This document shows, piece by piece, positions 1-8,351 of a stretch of DNA of 64,000 bases. The first letter of the stretch is position 1, and each line of letters starts with the position of its first letter. Below the pieces are notes generated by a model. That model did no database searches and was not told where the DNA came from. It saw nothing but the letters and a program-made list of their open reading frames with translations. The position numbers and the translations under genes were made by a program. Source of the DNA: Bifidobacterium boum (GTDB lineage: Bacteria > Actinomycetota > Actinomycetes > Actinomycetales > Bifidobacteriaceae); contig NZ_JGYQ01000016.1 of the NCBI RefSeq assembly GCF_000741535.1, positions 431,454-495,453 of the forward strand. The letters are read 5' to 3'.

Positions 1-87
1 CAACGCACGCAACACCTCAAGACACGGGTTGATATCAATCCCCTCGTAGGGTGCGAACCCGGACATGACCACGTTGATCTGCTTCAT
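1..87 (-). CDS. pcp: Pyroglutamyl-peptidase I, N-terminal fragment cut by the window edge
   Basis: Only the first 29 codons are visible, reading leftward from an ATG at position 87. The visible protein starts MKQINVVMSGFAPYEGIDIN and continues NPCLEVL. This matches the opening of pyrrolidone-carboxylate peptidases, a beta strand followed by a GF-P-G-E--NPS-E-like motif. Family members are about 210-residue cysteine peptidases that remove N-terminal pyroglutamate from peptides in the cytosol. Its catalytic Glu, Cys and His lie outside the window, so activity cannot be judged. The cytidylyltransferase gene ends 43 bp upstream on the same strand, so the two may be co-transcribed. The call rests on a short segment. 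Confidence 0.6.
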   Translation of the reverse strand, partial: MKQINVVMSGFAPYEGIDINPCLEVLRAL

Positions 88-130
88 ACCATCCAGTCTA
101 GCCGCACACTACGGCGCACCGCAGTGATGC

Positions 131-1030
131 TCAGTCCAATCCCGATTCGGACGTGTCAGGCACCTCCGAGGGTGCGGACGTCATGCCGTGGACACGATCA
201 GCCGCACGCTGACGCGTAGCCTCAAACGCGAACCGCTTGATCATATCCAGATCATCATGTGTCGTGATCTTCATATTGCTCTCACTGCCGGCGACAATCG
301 CAACCCGCGTATCCGGCAGATAATCCACAACCACGCGCGTGTCATCGGTCGGATGGAAATCAGGATCCTGCGACGCCAGCTCATAGGCGTGACGAATCGT
401 CGCAAAACGGAACGCCTGCGGGGTTTGGGCGCGGAACATATTGCCGCGGTCAGGAACCGCGTGCACCACCTTGCGGTCGCCCAAATCCTCAGTGACCACA
501 ATCGTGTCCGTAGAGGGGATCGCCACCGTGGCCGCATCAAACTCATCCAACGCGTCAATGCAACCGTCAATGGAGGAACGCTCGACGAACGGACGCACCG
601 AATCGTGAATCAGCACTTTCGCATCCTGCGGGATACCGAAATCGGCGAGCATCTGCAACGCGCTTTCCGTACTGTCCACACGCTCGGCACCACCGTCAAT
701 AATGGTGCGAACCTTCTCATACCCGGCCTCATCTACAAGACGCTCAACCTCGCCACGCACCTGCGGGTTCGTCACCACGATGATATCCGTAATCCGAGGA
801 TTGTATTCGAACGCCTCAATACTCCAGCACACCACCGGCTTGTTGGCGACGGCGACCAGCTGCTTGGGGTTACGCACATCGAAACGGGTGCCGAAACCCG
901 CGGCAAGCACGACCGCAACCACGGGGACCGGGGCAGGACGGGCGGCATGGGGTTCAGGCTGGGCAACGGGGGCTTGAGTCTGCTGGACAGGCTCCTGAGC
1001 GTACCGGGATTCTTGGCTCTCTTCACACAT
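131..1030 (-). CDS. ispD: IspD/TarI-type cytidylyltransferase (probable 2-C-methyl-D-erythritol 4-phosphate cytidylyltransferase)
   Basis: This is a nucleotidyltransferase that would join CTP to a polyol phosphate. The nucleotide-binding motif VVLAAGFGTRF followed by PKQL is intact, and a middle motif IHDSVRPFV and a C-terminal NMKITTHDDL segment complete the family pattern. IspD makes CDP-methylerythritol in the MEP isoprenoid pathway. However, VPDRGNMFRAQTPQAF and the following segment also resemble ribitol-5-phosphate cytidylyltransferases (TarI), so the substrate is not certain. A proline/glutamine-rich stretch of about 35 residues precedes the catalytic domain. The ATG at 1030 is preceded by GGTGGGG and is preferred over an ATG at 1054 that has no clear ribosome site. 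The pcp gene follows closely. Confidence 0.72.
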   Translation of the reverse strand: MCEESQESRYAQEPVQQTQAPVAQPEPHAARPAPVPVVAVVLAAGFGTRFDVRNPKQLVAVANKPVVCWSIEAFEYNPRITDIIVVTNPQVRGEVERLVDEAGYEKVRTIIDGGAERVDSTESALQMLADFGIPQDAKVLIHDSVRPFVERSSIDGCIDALDEFDAATVAIPSTDTIVVTEDLGDRKVVHAVPDRGNMFRAQTPQAFRFATIRHAYELASQDPDFHPTDDTRVVVDYLPDTRVAIVAGSESNMKITTHDDLDMIKRFAFEATRQRAADRVHGMTSAPSEVPDTSESGLD

Positions 1031-1366
1031 ACGCCCCACCGTAAACGCAACCATGCCCGGATGTCATGATGCGGGCGGGTTTCTGCACCGAATCGGCGGA
1101 TTTTTACGCAGTGGCGGGCGGGGGCGCAGAGGTGCGCGGGCAAGGGTGCGCGGAGCTCCACGGCGAAGATATCGGCGGGTGAAACGCACCGTGTGGAAAG
1201 GATACCGAAGAATCAGACGGTCAGAAGACGGGGACGGACGGAACAGAACGTTGGAATCATGCGGTTCTTGCCGCCATTGTGTTTGAGCCGGCTCTTCTGT
1301 ATAGTCGGTATCCTTTCCATACGATGGATTTCGGTGCCCGATCAGGCTGGTTTGGACACCAGACGG
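1031..1366. other. Intergenic region with a widely spaced inverted repeat
   Basis: No convincing gene is present between the cytidylyltransferase start and the end of the laccase-domain gene. The region holds the leader and promoter of the cytidylyltransferase gene and the exact inverted repeat listed at 1194-1319. I see no strong U-tract terminator. Confidence 0.5.
1194..1319. repeat. 15-bp perfect inverted repeat, arms 96 bp apart
   Basis: The left arm TGGAAAGGATACCGA lies at 1194-1208 and its exact reverse complement TCGGTATCCTTTCCA lies at 1305-1319. The arms are separated by 96 bp with no gene. A 15-bp exact match at this distance is unlikely by chance. It could be a paired regulator-binding site or the ends of a very short mobile element; no flanking target duplication is obvious. 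Confidence 0.6.
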
Positions 1367-2383
1367 TCAGGCCTGACGCGAGATCAGGGCGAGCATGCGG
1401 CCCTCATGGGATTTCTTGGCGAGCGTGGCGCGACGATGCGAATACCACAGCGGGTTCTCCACCGTGCACAAGCTGTGCTTGATGGCACCGACCCGCTCAT
1501 CAAGCTCCGGATCGCCCTCGTTGTCAATGCGGCACAAGTCGCGTAACTCCTGATCCTGCGCAAGATATTGCGTTGCGGCGGCGACGCGGGGACGCGAATC
1601 GATGATGCGGTCGGCGCTGACACCAGCCTTGTCCAGGCATTGACGGGCAGCGGCGGCGATATCGATGCCTGGCCCGCCAAAGCGAGTGAGCGTGTAGGTG
1701 CCGGGGAATTGCGCATCGAACGCGTCGGCGATATCGCCGCCCACCTCATAGCAGTCGCCGCAGATGCACGGGCCGAGCGTGGCGACAATACGGGAGCGTT
1801 CGGCCCCCTTGGCACACATGAGATCGATGGTGTGGGCGATGATGTCGCGCTCCAATCCGCGCCGGCCGCAATGCGCGCCCGCGATAATGCCGGAAACCGG
1901 GTCAGCCATAAGGACAGGCAGACAATCCGCCGCAAAAATACCGAGTGCGATGCCGGGACGCGAGGTCACCTGACCATCGGCGGCGACCACGCGCATGCCC
2001 TCATTCGCACCGGCACCCCCGGATGCCGCACCGTTATCACGCACAGTGCCGGATACATCGAATCCGAAGGGCGTGTTGATGGTGAAGGAACCATCGACAT
2101 CCACCGCATCCCCGGAATGCACCTGGCTGATCAGCGATAGGTCCGCCCCGACCGCCGCACGCAACGCCATCCGGTTGGCCAGCACACGCTCGGGGTCGTC
2201 TCCGGATTTGCCGCCCAGATTGCACGCCGCGTAATCGCCTTGGCTGACCCCGCCCAACCGGGTCGTGTACGTCACGGTAATACCGGGCGCAAGGATGACG
2301 GGAATGGTGACGGGAATCGGATTGCCGGATTCGTCGATCGGCGAGATGGCGTTACTGTCCACGATGTTCGCAGGTTCGTTCAT
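1367..2383 (-). CDS. pgeF: Laccase-domain protein of the YfiH/PgeF family (peptidoglycan editing factor / polyphenol oxidase family)
   Basis: The 338-residue protein carries the family metal-site motifs in order: a QVHS histidine, an ADCLPVLM cysteine and an AHCGRRG histidine (usually AHAGWRG in relatives). A GPCICGDCYEV segment, the family GP-I--CCYEV signature, follows. Relatives are cytosolic enzymes assigned to peptidoglycan quality control (PgeF) or purine nucleoside phosphorolysis; older databases call them polyphenol oxidases. The ATG at 2383 follows GGATAGG and begins MNEPANIVDS. A longer upstream reading frame exists but its extra N-terminus looks like translated intergenic sequence. 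An insertion rich in Gly, Ala and Asn separates the histidine and cysteine motifs. Confidence 0.8.
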   Translation of the reverse strand: MNEPANIVDSNAISPIDESGNPIPVTIPVILAPGITVTYTTRLGGVSQGDYAACNLGGKSGDDPERVLANRMALRAAVGADLSLISQVHSGDAVDVDGSFTINTPFGFDVSGTVRDNGAASGGAGANEGMRVVAADGQVTSRPGIALGIFAADCLPVLMADPVSGIIAGAHCGRRGLERDIIAHTIDLMCAKGAERSRIVATLGPCICGDCYEVGGDIADAFDAQFPGTYTLTRFGGPGIDIAAAARQCLDKAGVSADRIIDSRPRVAAATQYLAQDQELRDLCRIDNEGDPELDERVGAIKHSLCTVENPLWYSHRRATLAKKSHEGRMLALISRQA

Positions 2384-2722
2384 ACGGCCTATCCTAGCGG
2401 CATGCCGTGCAACCGCCATCTGCCGGTACCGCCGATTCTCTGCCGGGCCGAGACGCTTTGCCCGATTCTGCCCGGTTCTATCCGGTTCTGTCAAGTTTCG
2501 CATGTCGGAACATACGCGACCCGTCGAGCCTCGGTGTCAAGCGGCATGGTGTCATGGCATGCGACGACTTACGTATGTCATGGCATACGCAACCGGACGG
2601 TTCAGCGTGGAGGGATGGAAAATACCACCCGTGAAGCGTGCGATGTATGCCGCGGTATACACAATCCGGCATACGCCACGTTTCCTGCCCCGCCTGAAAC
2701 CGAGCCGGCCCGCCAGCCTCGG
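2384..2722. other. Intergenic region occupied mainly by structured repeat copy A
   Basis: This 339-bp gap lies between two leftward genes. Most of it is the palindrome-rich element at 2480-2678. Reading frames that cross it have no family resemblance and no supporting start signals. Confidence 0.55.
2480..2678 (-). repeat. Dispersed palindromic element, copy A (about 199 bp, minus orientation)
   Basis: Read on the minus strand, this stretch aligns over its whole length with 36211-36407 read on the plus strand (199 against 197 bp). Shared blocks include CCGGATTGTG near the start, TCCCTCC in the middle, CACCGAG later, and ACAG-AC--GGAT at the end. It contains several hairpins built on a GTATGYC/GRCATAC core, for example TTGCGTATG pairing with CATACGTAA. 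The copy lies downstream of the U32-family gene and is oriented with it. No open frame is conserved between the copies, so a structured RNA or DNA repeat is likelier than a gene. Confidence 0.7.
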
Positions 2723-4159
2723 CTATTCGGCTTTCAGCGTGCGGTTTCGGGCGCGGGAACGGATTGCGGCGTTCACGGTGACCGGTTCGGGGCACGGCAT
2801 GGAGAACACGTGGGCGGGGTTGTTCACCGATTCGACCCAATGGCCGTCCGCGTCAAGGAACCCGCCCGCCGGCACGGTCATGCGCAACGGTTCGCGACCA
2901 GGCATCAGGAACTCGACTTCCTGCCCCGCCTCGATTTTGTTGCGGCTCATCAGCGTGACCCGTCGTGTTGTAGCGTCATACGAAATCACTTCGCCCACGA
3001 CGATCCAATCACGGAAATACCCGCCGCGATCCGTATTCTGCCCGACCTGATGCTCCGGGTAGTAGAAGCCCGTGCTGTATTCGCGGTGCGAGACCTTGTA
3101 CGGCTCGTCCAACACCCACTGTGGCAGTACAACATGCGGCGCGTCACCGGGCAGGCGCGCGGCGTCGCCCAGCAACGCGGGCTGGCCTGCCGGCGTGCGG
3201 CGGACCCGGTCGGCGAACGGCCGCAACGTGTGGCCTTGCCCGTCCTCGAACCCGCGTTGGACCATATACGCATCTACTGCCGTCTTGTAGGCGTTCGTGA
3301 CTGCGGCCACATAGTACGCGCTTTTCGCACGACCCTCGATTTTCAGGCTGGTAGCCCCCGCGTCGATGAGGTCGTCAAGATGGCCGAGCATGTTCATATC
3401 CTGCGAATTGAACAGGAACGTCCCCTCGCCGTTCTCTTCAACCGGGAAGAACCGTCCTGGACGCTTCTCCTCGACCACATGGTATTTCCAGCGGCAGGGC
3501 TGTGCGCAATCCCCGTGGTTGCCGCTGCGCCCGGTCAGATAATTCGACAGGAGGCAACGCCCGGAGAAAGCCATGCACATCGAACCGTGCACGAAGCATT
3601 CGATATCGAGATCATCCGGCGTGTTCGCGCGGATGTCACGGACCGCATCCAAGTCAAGTTCACGGGCGAGCACCACACGCTTTGCGCCCAACTCGTACAG
3701 CGCGTTCGCGGCGCCGTAATTGGTGACGCCGGCCTGCGTGGACACGTGCAATTCGAGTTTCGGGGCGATACGGCGGGCATCCATCATGATGCCGATATCG
3801 GTGACGATCAGCGCGTCAACCCCGACCTCAGCGAGCTGGCCAATGTATTCGCGCATGGCCGCGACCTCATCGTTATGCGGCAGAATATTGCAGGTCACGT
3901 ACACGCGAGCGCCATGCTTGTGAGCGTACCGCGCACCCTCCTCGAAATCCTCGAGCGTGAAATTCTTCGGCGCCGAACGCATGCCGAAAGCCTTGCCGCC
4001 GCAGTATACGGCGTCCGCACCGAAATCGACCGCGGTTTTCAGGCTACGCAGGTTGCCGGCCGGCGCCAGCACTTCGGGGCGTCGGCGGGTATGGCGGGAG
4101 GTTGCTGTGTCTGCGATTGCGATCGAATCGGTCTGTATGGTCGTCATCTGTTCATTCAT
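2723..4159 (-). CDS. U32-family peptidase-like protein (YegQ/RlhA type)
   Basis: The protein has about 478 residues. It opens with the U32 hallmark PEVLAPAGNLRSLKTAVDFGADAV and contains the family signature ECFVHGSMCMAFSGRCLLS. Next come conserved cysteines (NHGDCAQPCRW), the block FNSQDMNMLGHLDDLIDAG with SLKIEGR, and the C-terminal U32 accessory domain. Family members include collagenase-like proteins and the tRNA/rRNA hydroxylases TrhP and RlhA. The conserved Cys set fits an iron-sulfur or RNA-modification role better than secreted proteolysis, and there is no signal peptide. The start is uncertain: ATG codons at 4177, 4159 and 4147 all lack a strong ribosome site. Confidence 0.85.
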   Translation of the reverse strand: MNEQMTTIQTDSIAIADTATSRHTRRRPEVLAPAGNLRSLKTAVDFGADAVYCGGKAFGMRSAPKNFTLEDFEEGARYAHKHGARVYVTCNILPHNDEVAAMREYIGQLAEVGVDALIVTDIGIMMDARRIAPKLELHVSTQAGVTNYGAANALYELGAKRVVLARELDLDAVRDIRANTPDDLDIECFVHGSMCMAFSGRCLLSNYLTGRSGNHGDCAQPCRWKYHVVEEKRPGRFFPVEENGEGTFLFNSQDMNMLGHLDDLIDAGATSLKIEGRAKSAYYVAAVTNAYKTAVDAYMVQRGFEDGQGHTLRPFADRVRRTPAGQPALLGDAARLPGDAPHVVLPQWVLDEPYKVSHREYSTGFYYPEHQVGQNTDRGGYFRDWIVVGEVISYDATTRRVTLMSRNKIEAGQEVEFLMPGREPLRMTVPAGGFLDADGHWVESVNNPAHVFSMPCPEPVTVNAAIRSRARNRTLKAE

Positions 4160-4215
4160 CACCGCATAGCATAACAATCCCGCCGCGATGACACGTGCTT
4201 GAGCGTGCTCATACT

Positions 4216-4257
4216 CAAACTGGTTACGCTGAGAAGCCTCTCAGCGTAACCAGTTTG
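4216..4257 (-). terminator. Perfect 19-bp hairpin with GCTGAGA/TCTCAGC apex
   Basis: CAAACTGGTTACGCTGAGA at 4216-4234 pairs exactly with 4239-4257 around a four-base loop, AGCC. It sits 29 bp beyond the stop of the aldo/keto reductase gene and upstream of the U32-family gene, the place of a transcription terminator. There is no U tract on either strand. The apex sequence recurs at 17.5 and 50.4-50.5 kb. Confidence 0.65.
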
Positions 4258-4286
4258 TGAAAGACGGCAGGTGGAAGGAAACCGGC

Positions 4287-5150
4287 TCAGCCGAGATAAG
4301 CGAGTTCTTCAGGGCTGAGCTCGAGCTCATCGGCCTTGAGCGAGTCAAGGATGGTTTCGGGTCGATGCGCCCCCGGAATCACGAACATGTGGTCGCCCTT
4401 GGCAAGCTCCCATGCGAGCACCACCCGCTGGTAGCTGACCCCATGCTTCGCGGCGACCTTACGGAACGGGTCGAACAGATGCTCGTCATACGGGTGACGA
4501 TACCCGCCGAGCGGACTCCAGCACACGAAGGCGAGACCGAGCTTCGCGCAGTACTCAAGCGTGTCCTGCGTTTCCAAGTGAATCGGGGAATACTGGTTTT
4601 GCACGGCGACCAGCTTGTCTCCCAACACGCGGCGGGCGATATCCAACTGTTCGATGGTGACATTCGACACGCCCGCCCACTTGGCCACACCCTGGTCGAG
4701 CAACGCCTTGATGCCTTCGCAGGACTCCTCGTACGGGACTTCAGGGTCGTGGCGGTGCAGATACAGCAGGTCGATCGCATCCACGCCGAGTGCCTGCGCC
4801 GACTGCTTGCCGTATTCGATGAGATGCTCCGGCTTGCCGTCACGCGGCCAAATAGGCTTGTCGCCATCCCACGCGCGACGCAACCCCACCTTGGTAGCGA
4901 CCAGCACTTCGTCACGCGGGCCATTCCACGTGTCAAGTGCCTCGCGCACCAGCTTCTCGCCGGTCTGCTCCTCCTCGCCGGGCGTGTAATATGCCCATGC
5001 GGTGTCGATATGGCGGCAGCCGGCATCCAAGGAAGCGTGCAGCGTCTTGATGCCGACTGCATGCCCGCGGTTGTTCTCAATGGTCAACGGCATCTCGCCA
5101 TGCCCGATGGCAGTGGTATGGAACGGTCCCAGGTCGCGATACAACGTCAT
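4287..5150 (-). CDS. Aldo/keto reductase
   Basis: This 287-residue NADPH-dependent oxidoreductase has the family tetrad in order: Asp and Tyr in HIDTAWAY, Lys in VATKVGL, and His in LLYLHRHDPEVPYEE. The GVSNVTIEQL block and the C-terminal nucleotide-binding segment around FVIPGAHRPETI are also intact. The physiological substrate cannot be read from sequence. The ATG at 5150 is preceded by AAGGAGGATTC, an almost ideal ribosome site, which rules out an earlier in-frame ATG. It is monocistronic, flanked by hairpins at 4216-4257 and 5216-5255. Confidence 0.88.
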   Translation of the reverse strand: MTLYRDLGPFHTTAIGHGEMPLTIENNRGHAVGIKTLHASLDAGCRHIDTAWAYYTPGEEEQTGEKLVREALDTWNGPRDEVLVATKVGLRRAWDGDKPIWPRDGKPEHLIEYGKQSAQALGVDAIDLLYLHRHDPEVPYEESCEGIKALLDQGVAKWAGVSNVTIEQLDIARRVLGDKLVAVQNQYSPIHLETQDTLEYCAKLGLAFVCWSPLGGYRHPYDEHLFDPFRKVAAKHGVSYQRVVLAWELAKGDHMFVIPGAHRPETILDSLKADELELSPEELAYLG

Positions 5151-5215
5151 GAATCCTCCTTCACGGACACCGCATACCCTCATGGCAGGCGGCTTGCCAG
5201 ACAACCTTTCAACAA

Positions 5216-5255
5216 TCGGACCGGCCTCGGCGACGATTCATCGACGCCGGTCCGA
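5216..5255 (-). terminator. Hairpin terminator candidate after the DUF2207 gene
   Basis: TCGGACCGGC at 5216-5225 pairs perfectly with GCCGGTCCGA at 5246-5255. The 20-base loop contains a small CGA/TCG stem. It is 84 bp beyond the DUF2207 stop codon and lacks a U tract. Confidence 0.5.
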
Positions 5256-5338
5256 CGCGGTCAGCTCAAGCCTACGGGCGGACGTGGATTTCACTCCACG
5301 AACACGCGCACGTTACCGATAAACGCCCCATCAGCGGA

Positions 5339-7510
5339 TTACCGGCCGCCGAAGCTCCCGCCGCCGGCTCCGCCGCCTCCGCCGCCGAAGCCGCCGCCAC
5401 CGGAGAAGCTGCCGCCCGACAGGCCGCCGCCGGACGAATCCACAGGATGCAATACCGTTTCCACCGCATCCTGGACTTGCGCGAAGCCAGCGTCCAGTTG
5501 TGTGCCCAAATCCGCGAACGACGACGGGATGAACGATGCTCCGGCAGCCGCACCACCCAACGCCCCCGCACTCGTCGAGCCAAAGCCCGTATTCCAGTAC
5601 ATCGGACGGTACATCCAGTACAACAGCGAATCGGAAGCGTTGTCATCAAGCCACGCCGGGTCAGACAATTCAGGAACGACCTTCACCAGCTGACGCATCA
5701 CCTGTTCGGACATGCCAAACGCCGCGGCATACACGAGATACCGGTCCCACAGGACCAAATCCAATACGCCGCGATCCTTGAAATCGCTGAAATCGTTGAG
5801 ATACTGCTTCAAGCCTTCCACTTGCACCGCGAGCGCCCTGCCGGTGTCGCTCAATCCGACACTGCGCTTCAGATTCAGGCATACAATCATGCAGAACGCC
5901 ACTGGCAGGATCAACGCGAGCTGCATGGCCAGATTGTCGGTGAACAGCGCCATGCACGCCAGCCCGTACAGCACCGAGCACACGGCGGCGGCAATCGTGC
6001 CGCGCCCGTTGGACGTCGTGGCGCCGAGCGCAGCGAATTCGCCGTCGAACCGGTCAATCATCGACTCCTGTTTGCGTGCACCAGACTTCCAATCGCCGAT
6101 GGATTCACGCAGCCGGCTCATGTCGAACACCCGGCTGTTGAGATGGTGCCCCACGGTTTGCAGGAAATCAAGCAGTGCATCCTCAGAATCGCACAGGTTC
6201 ATCTGTGCACGCGTGCCAGGCAGGTCGCTTGCCGGTTCGATGACGATGGTCACGTCGTCACTCGTACCGGACGCCATACCTTGCACAACCGGGGATGCGG
6301 CAATCGCAGCGGACAGCGCGTGAGGATCAGCGTTGGCGATGTTGACGCCGTTGTACGCTTCACTGCTGCCTGGCAGAATACGGATCGCGTGTTTCGACGC
6401 CAGAGACAGCATGGTTGCGGACAGGGCGCGCGCGTTTGTCTGCTCGTCCGCGTCGTCAAGTACGCCGTTGAGTTGCGCGGCGTTATTCGGGCTCATATCC
6501 GGCGGGTCATGCCGATAGACGACATCCTTGGGGCAGGCGGCCTTGCGTCTGCTGAACACCGTGGAGATGATCAGCCACGCGACCAAGGCGATGGCAATCG
6601 TCACTTCGGCCACCAGCGTTCTTGCTTTGACGCGTTGGCTTTCCTTCCACGCTTGTTCCAGCTTGTTCTCATGCGCCATGAGGATGTCTTTATACTCGCC
6701 GGTCTCATGGCGTGCGACGCCTGAGGTTTTCGACACGTCGAACATGGACACCAGATCGAGATAATCGCCGGATTTCACGTTGTATGCGGTGAACTTGAGC
6801 GAGCCGTCAGCGTCACGTGATGTGGTTGACGTGCCTTCATAGTGCAGCCACGCCCACGAGTTCTTCGCGGTGACCCCCTTGGGGAAGGTGACCGTGCCGG
6901 TGAGTTTGCCAATCGGCACCTGGTTGGTGGTGCCGACCGGCTCCCACTGGAACGCGGCCACGTCATCATAGGCGGTGCTGACCCCTTGGAAGGTCATGGA
7001 GATGTCGAAACCAAGGCTGTCGGCTTCACTGATGGCCGGAATATTCCAGCCGAGCTCGACCGTACCCCATGACGGCGTCTCGGACGCATCATAGGATTCC
7101 AGATCATCACCATAGACACGCGCGATATACCAGTGGTTCGCGTACGTGGAATCCCACATGCCGTTGGTGTCTGAGCCAGGAATAACCGGATCGGTCTGGG
7201 TGTATGTGACGCCGCTGGTCGTGTTCCGTACGCTGATGTCAGTGATGGCGGTGAGTTGGGACAGGTCGAGCTTGTAGCGCTGATACAGCTGACGCCACGG
7301 CTTGCCACGATCGTTGAGTTTGACGTCGATATGCTCGGTGATCTTCAAATCACCGTTGGCCAGCACCTTGACCCGGTAGTCCGCGCTGCGATACGACAAA
7401 TCCGGGGAGTCGCCGTGCGGCGAGAACATGACGATGGCGAACGCGCACACCAAAGTCGCGGCGATCCCTGCGATAATCGCCTTTACCCATATGGCAGTCT
7501 GATGCTTCAC
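5339..7510 (-). CDS. DUF2207 membrane protein with glycine-rich C-terminus
   Basis: The 723-residue protein starts with a membrane anchor or signal (KAIIAGIAATLVCAFAIVMF). A large extracytoplasmic DUF2207-type domain of about 250 residues follows, opening with a YRVKVLANGDLKITEHIDV block. Then come a membrane segment near residue 300 (LVAEVTIAIALVAWLIIS), a cytoplasmic region, and two adjacent membrane segments around residue 520. It ends in a tail made almost wholly of Gly, Ser and Phe (GGSFSGGGGFGG). Members of this family are commonly found next to lemA in Gram-positive genomes, and their biochemical role is unknown. The start is a GTG at 7510 preceded by AGGGGAG. lemA lies 40 bp upstream on the same strand. 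Confidence 0.82.
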   Translation of the reverse strand: MKHQTAIWVKAIIAGIAATLVCAFAIVMFSPHGDSPDLSYRSADYRVKVLANGDLKITEHIDVKLNDRGKPWRQLYQRYKLDLSQLTAITDISVRNTTSGVTYTQTDPVIPGSDTNGMWDSTYANHWYIARVYGDDLESYDASETPSWGTVELGWNIPAISEADSLGFDISMTFQGVSTAYDDVAAFQWEPVGTTNQVPIGKLTGTVTFPKGVTAKNSWAWLHYEGTSTTSRDADGSLKFTAYNVKSGDYLDLVSMFDVSKTSGVARHETGEYKDILMAHENKLEQAWKESQRVKARTLVAEVTIAIALVAWLIISTVFSRRKAACPKDVVYRHDPPDMSPNNAAQLNGVLDDADEQTNARALSATMLSLASKHAIRILPGSSEAYNGVNIANADPHALSAAIAASPVVQGMASGTSDDVTIVIEPASDLPGTRAQMNLCDSEDALLDFLQTVGHHLNSRVFDMSRLRESIGDWKSGARKQESMIDRFDGEFAALGATTSNGRGTIAAAVCSVLYGLACMALFTDNLAMQLALILPVAFCMIVCLNLKRSVGLSDTGRALAVQVEGLKQYLNDFSDFKDRGVLDLVLWDRYLVYAAAFGMSEQVMRQLVKVVPELSDPAWLDDNASDSLLYWMYRPMYWNTGFGSTSAGALGGAAAGASFIPSSFADLGTQLDAGFAQVQDAVETVLHPVDSSGGGLSGGSFSGGGGFGGGGGGAGGGSFGGR

Positions 7511-7550
7511 GGTTCACTCCCCTACGACGAACAGCACGGACAGTACCAGC

Positions 7551-8114
7551 TCAGAACTTCACTTGCGGAGCCTGCCTCGAGGCATCATCCACCTGGAAGT
7601 ATTCCGCCTGCTCGAAGTGGAACAGGCCGGCCACGATATTGCTCGGGAAAGTCTCGATCGCGTTGTTGAACTTGAGCACGACATCGTTGTAGAACTGGCG
7701 TGCATACGCGATCTTCTGTTCAAGTTCCTGCAACTGGCGCTGCAAATCCATGAAGTTCTGGTTCGCCTGAAGCTGCGGATACGCTTCGGCGGTCGCCTGC
7801 AAGTTGAACAGGGCGCGCGTCAGATTGTTTTCCGCGGCGATACGGTCCGCCGTGCTCGCCTGCTTGTCGGAAGCCACGGCCACGGCTTTCGCACGGGCCT
7901 CAGTGACCTGCGTGAACACTTGGGACTCGTGGGTGGCATACCCTTTGACAGTTTCCACCAGATTCGGCACCAGATCGGCACGCTGCTTGAGCTGGACATC
8001 AATCTGCGCCCAGCCGTTCTTGACCCGGTTGCGCAGGGTGACCAGATTGTTGTAGGCGCTAATCATCCACACAATGATCAGCAGCACGATGACGGCAATG
8101 ATGATCCACACCAT
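7551..8114 (-). CDS. lemA: LemA family protein
   Basis: The protein has 187 residues. It has one N-terminal membrane helix ([20 protein letters not shown]). This is followed by the LemA signature [20 protein letters not shown], with [18 protein letters not shown], and a long helical region ending in a conserved [14 protein letters not shown] segment. LemA proteins are membrane-anchored four-helix proteins of unknown function. The ATG at 8114 follows AAAGGAGAG. The DUF2207 gene follows 40 bp downstream, so the two form a two-gene operon. A hairpin at 8265-8292 separates this pair from pnp. Confidence 0.92.
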   Translation of the reverse strand: MVWIIIAVIVLLIIVWMISAYNNLVTLRNRVKNGWAQIDVQLKQRADLVPNLVETVKGYATHESQVFTQVTEARAKAVAVASDKQASTADRIAAENNLTRALFNLQATAEAYPQLQANQNFMDLQRQLQELEQKIAYARQFYNDVVLKFNNAIETFPSNIVAGLFHFEQAEYFQVDDASRQAPQVKF

Positions 8115-8264
8115 CGTTCTCTCCTTTGAAATCCCGAGAATCGTCATGATCCCGGCAGGACTGTCCCGCATGTCCAGTATCTCAGAAGGCTTGTACCATC
8201 ATGAAAACCGCAGTATGTAAGCTTTCCGCGCACTTGCGGCGACAACGCGGGCAGATATGCAACA

Positions 8265-8292
8265 GGGCCGCCGGGAACACTCCCGACGGCCC
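8265..8292 (-). terminator. Terminator hairpin of pnp
   Basis: GGGCCGCCGGGA at 8265-8276 pairs with TCCCGACGGCCC at 8281-8292, with one mismatch and a four-base loop. It lies 59 bp beyond the pnp stop on the minus strand and is followed there by CTGTTG, so the U tract is weak. Confidence 0.65.
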
Positions 8293-8351
8293 GATCAGCT
8301 TCAATCCAGCCGGACGGTCACCCTGCTACCGGTGACACGTCCGACAGGCGA

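Noticed and set aside
2240..4174. A 644-residue rightward reading frame
   Set aside because: It crosses the start of one gene, repeat copy A and the whole U32-family gene on the opposite strand and has no domain resemblance.
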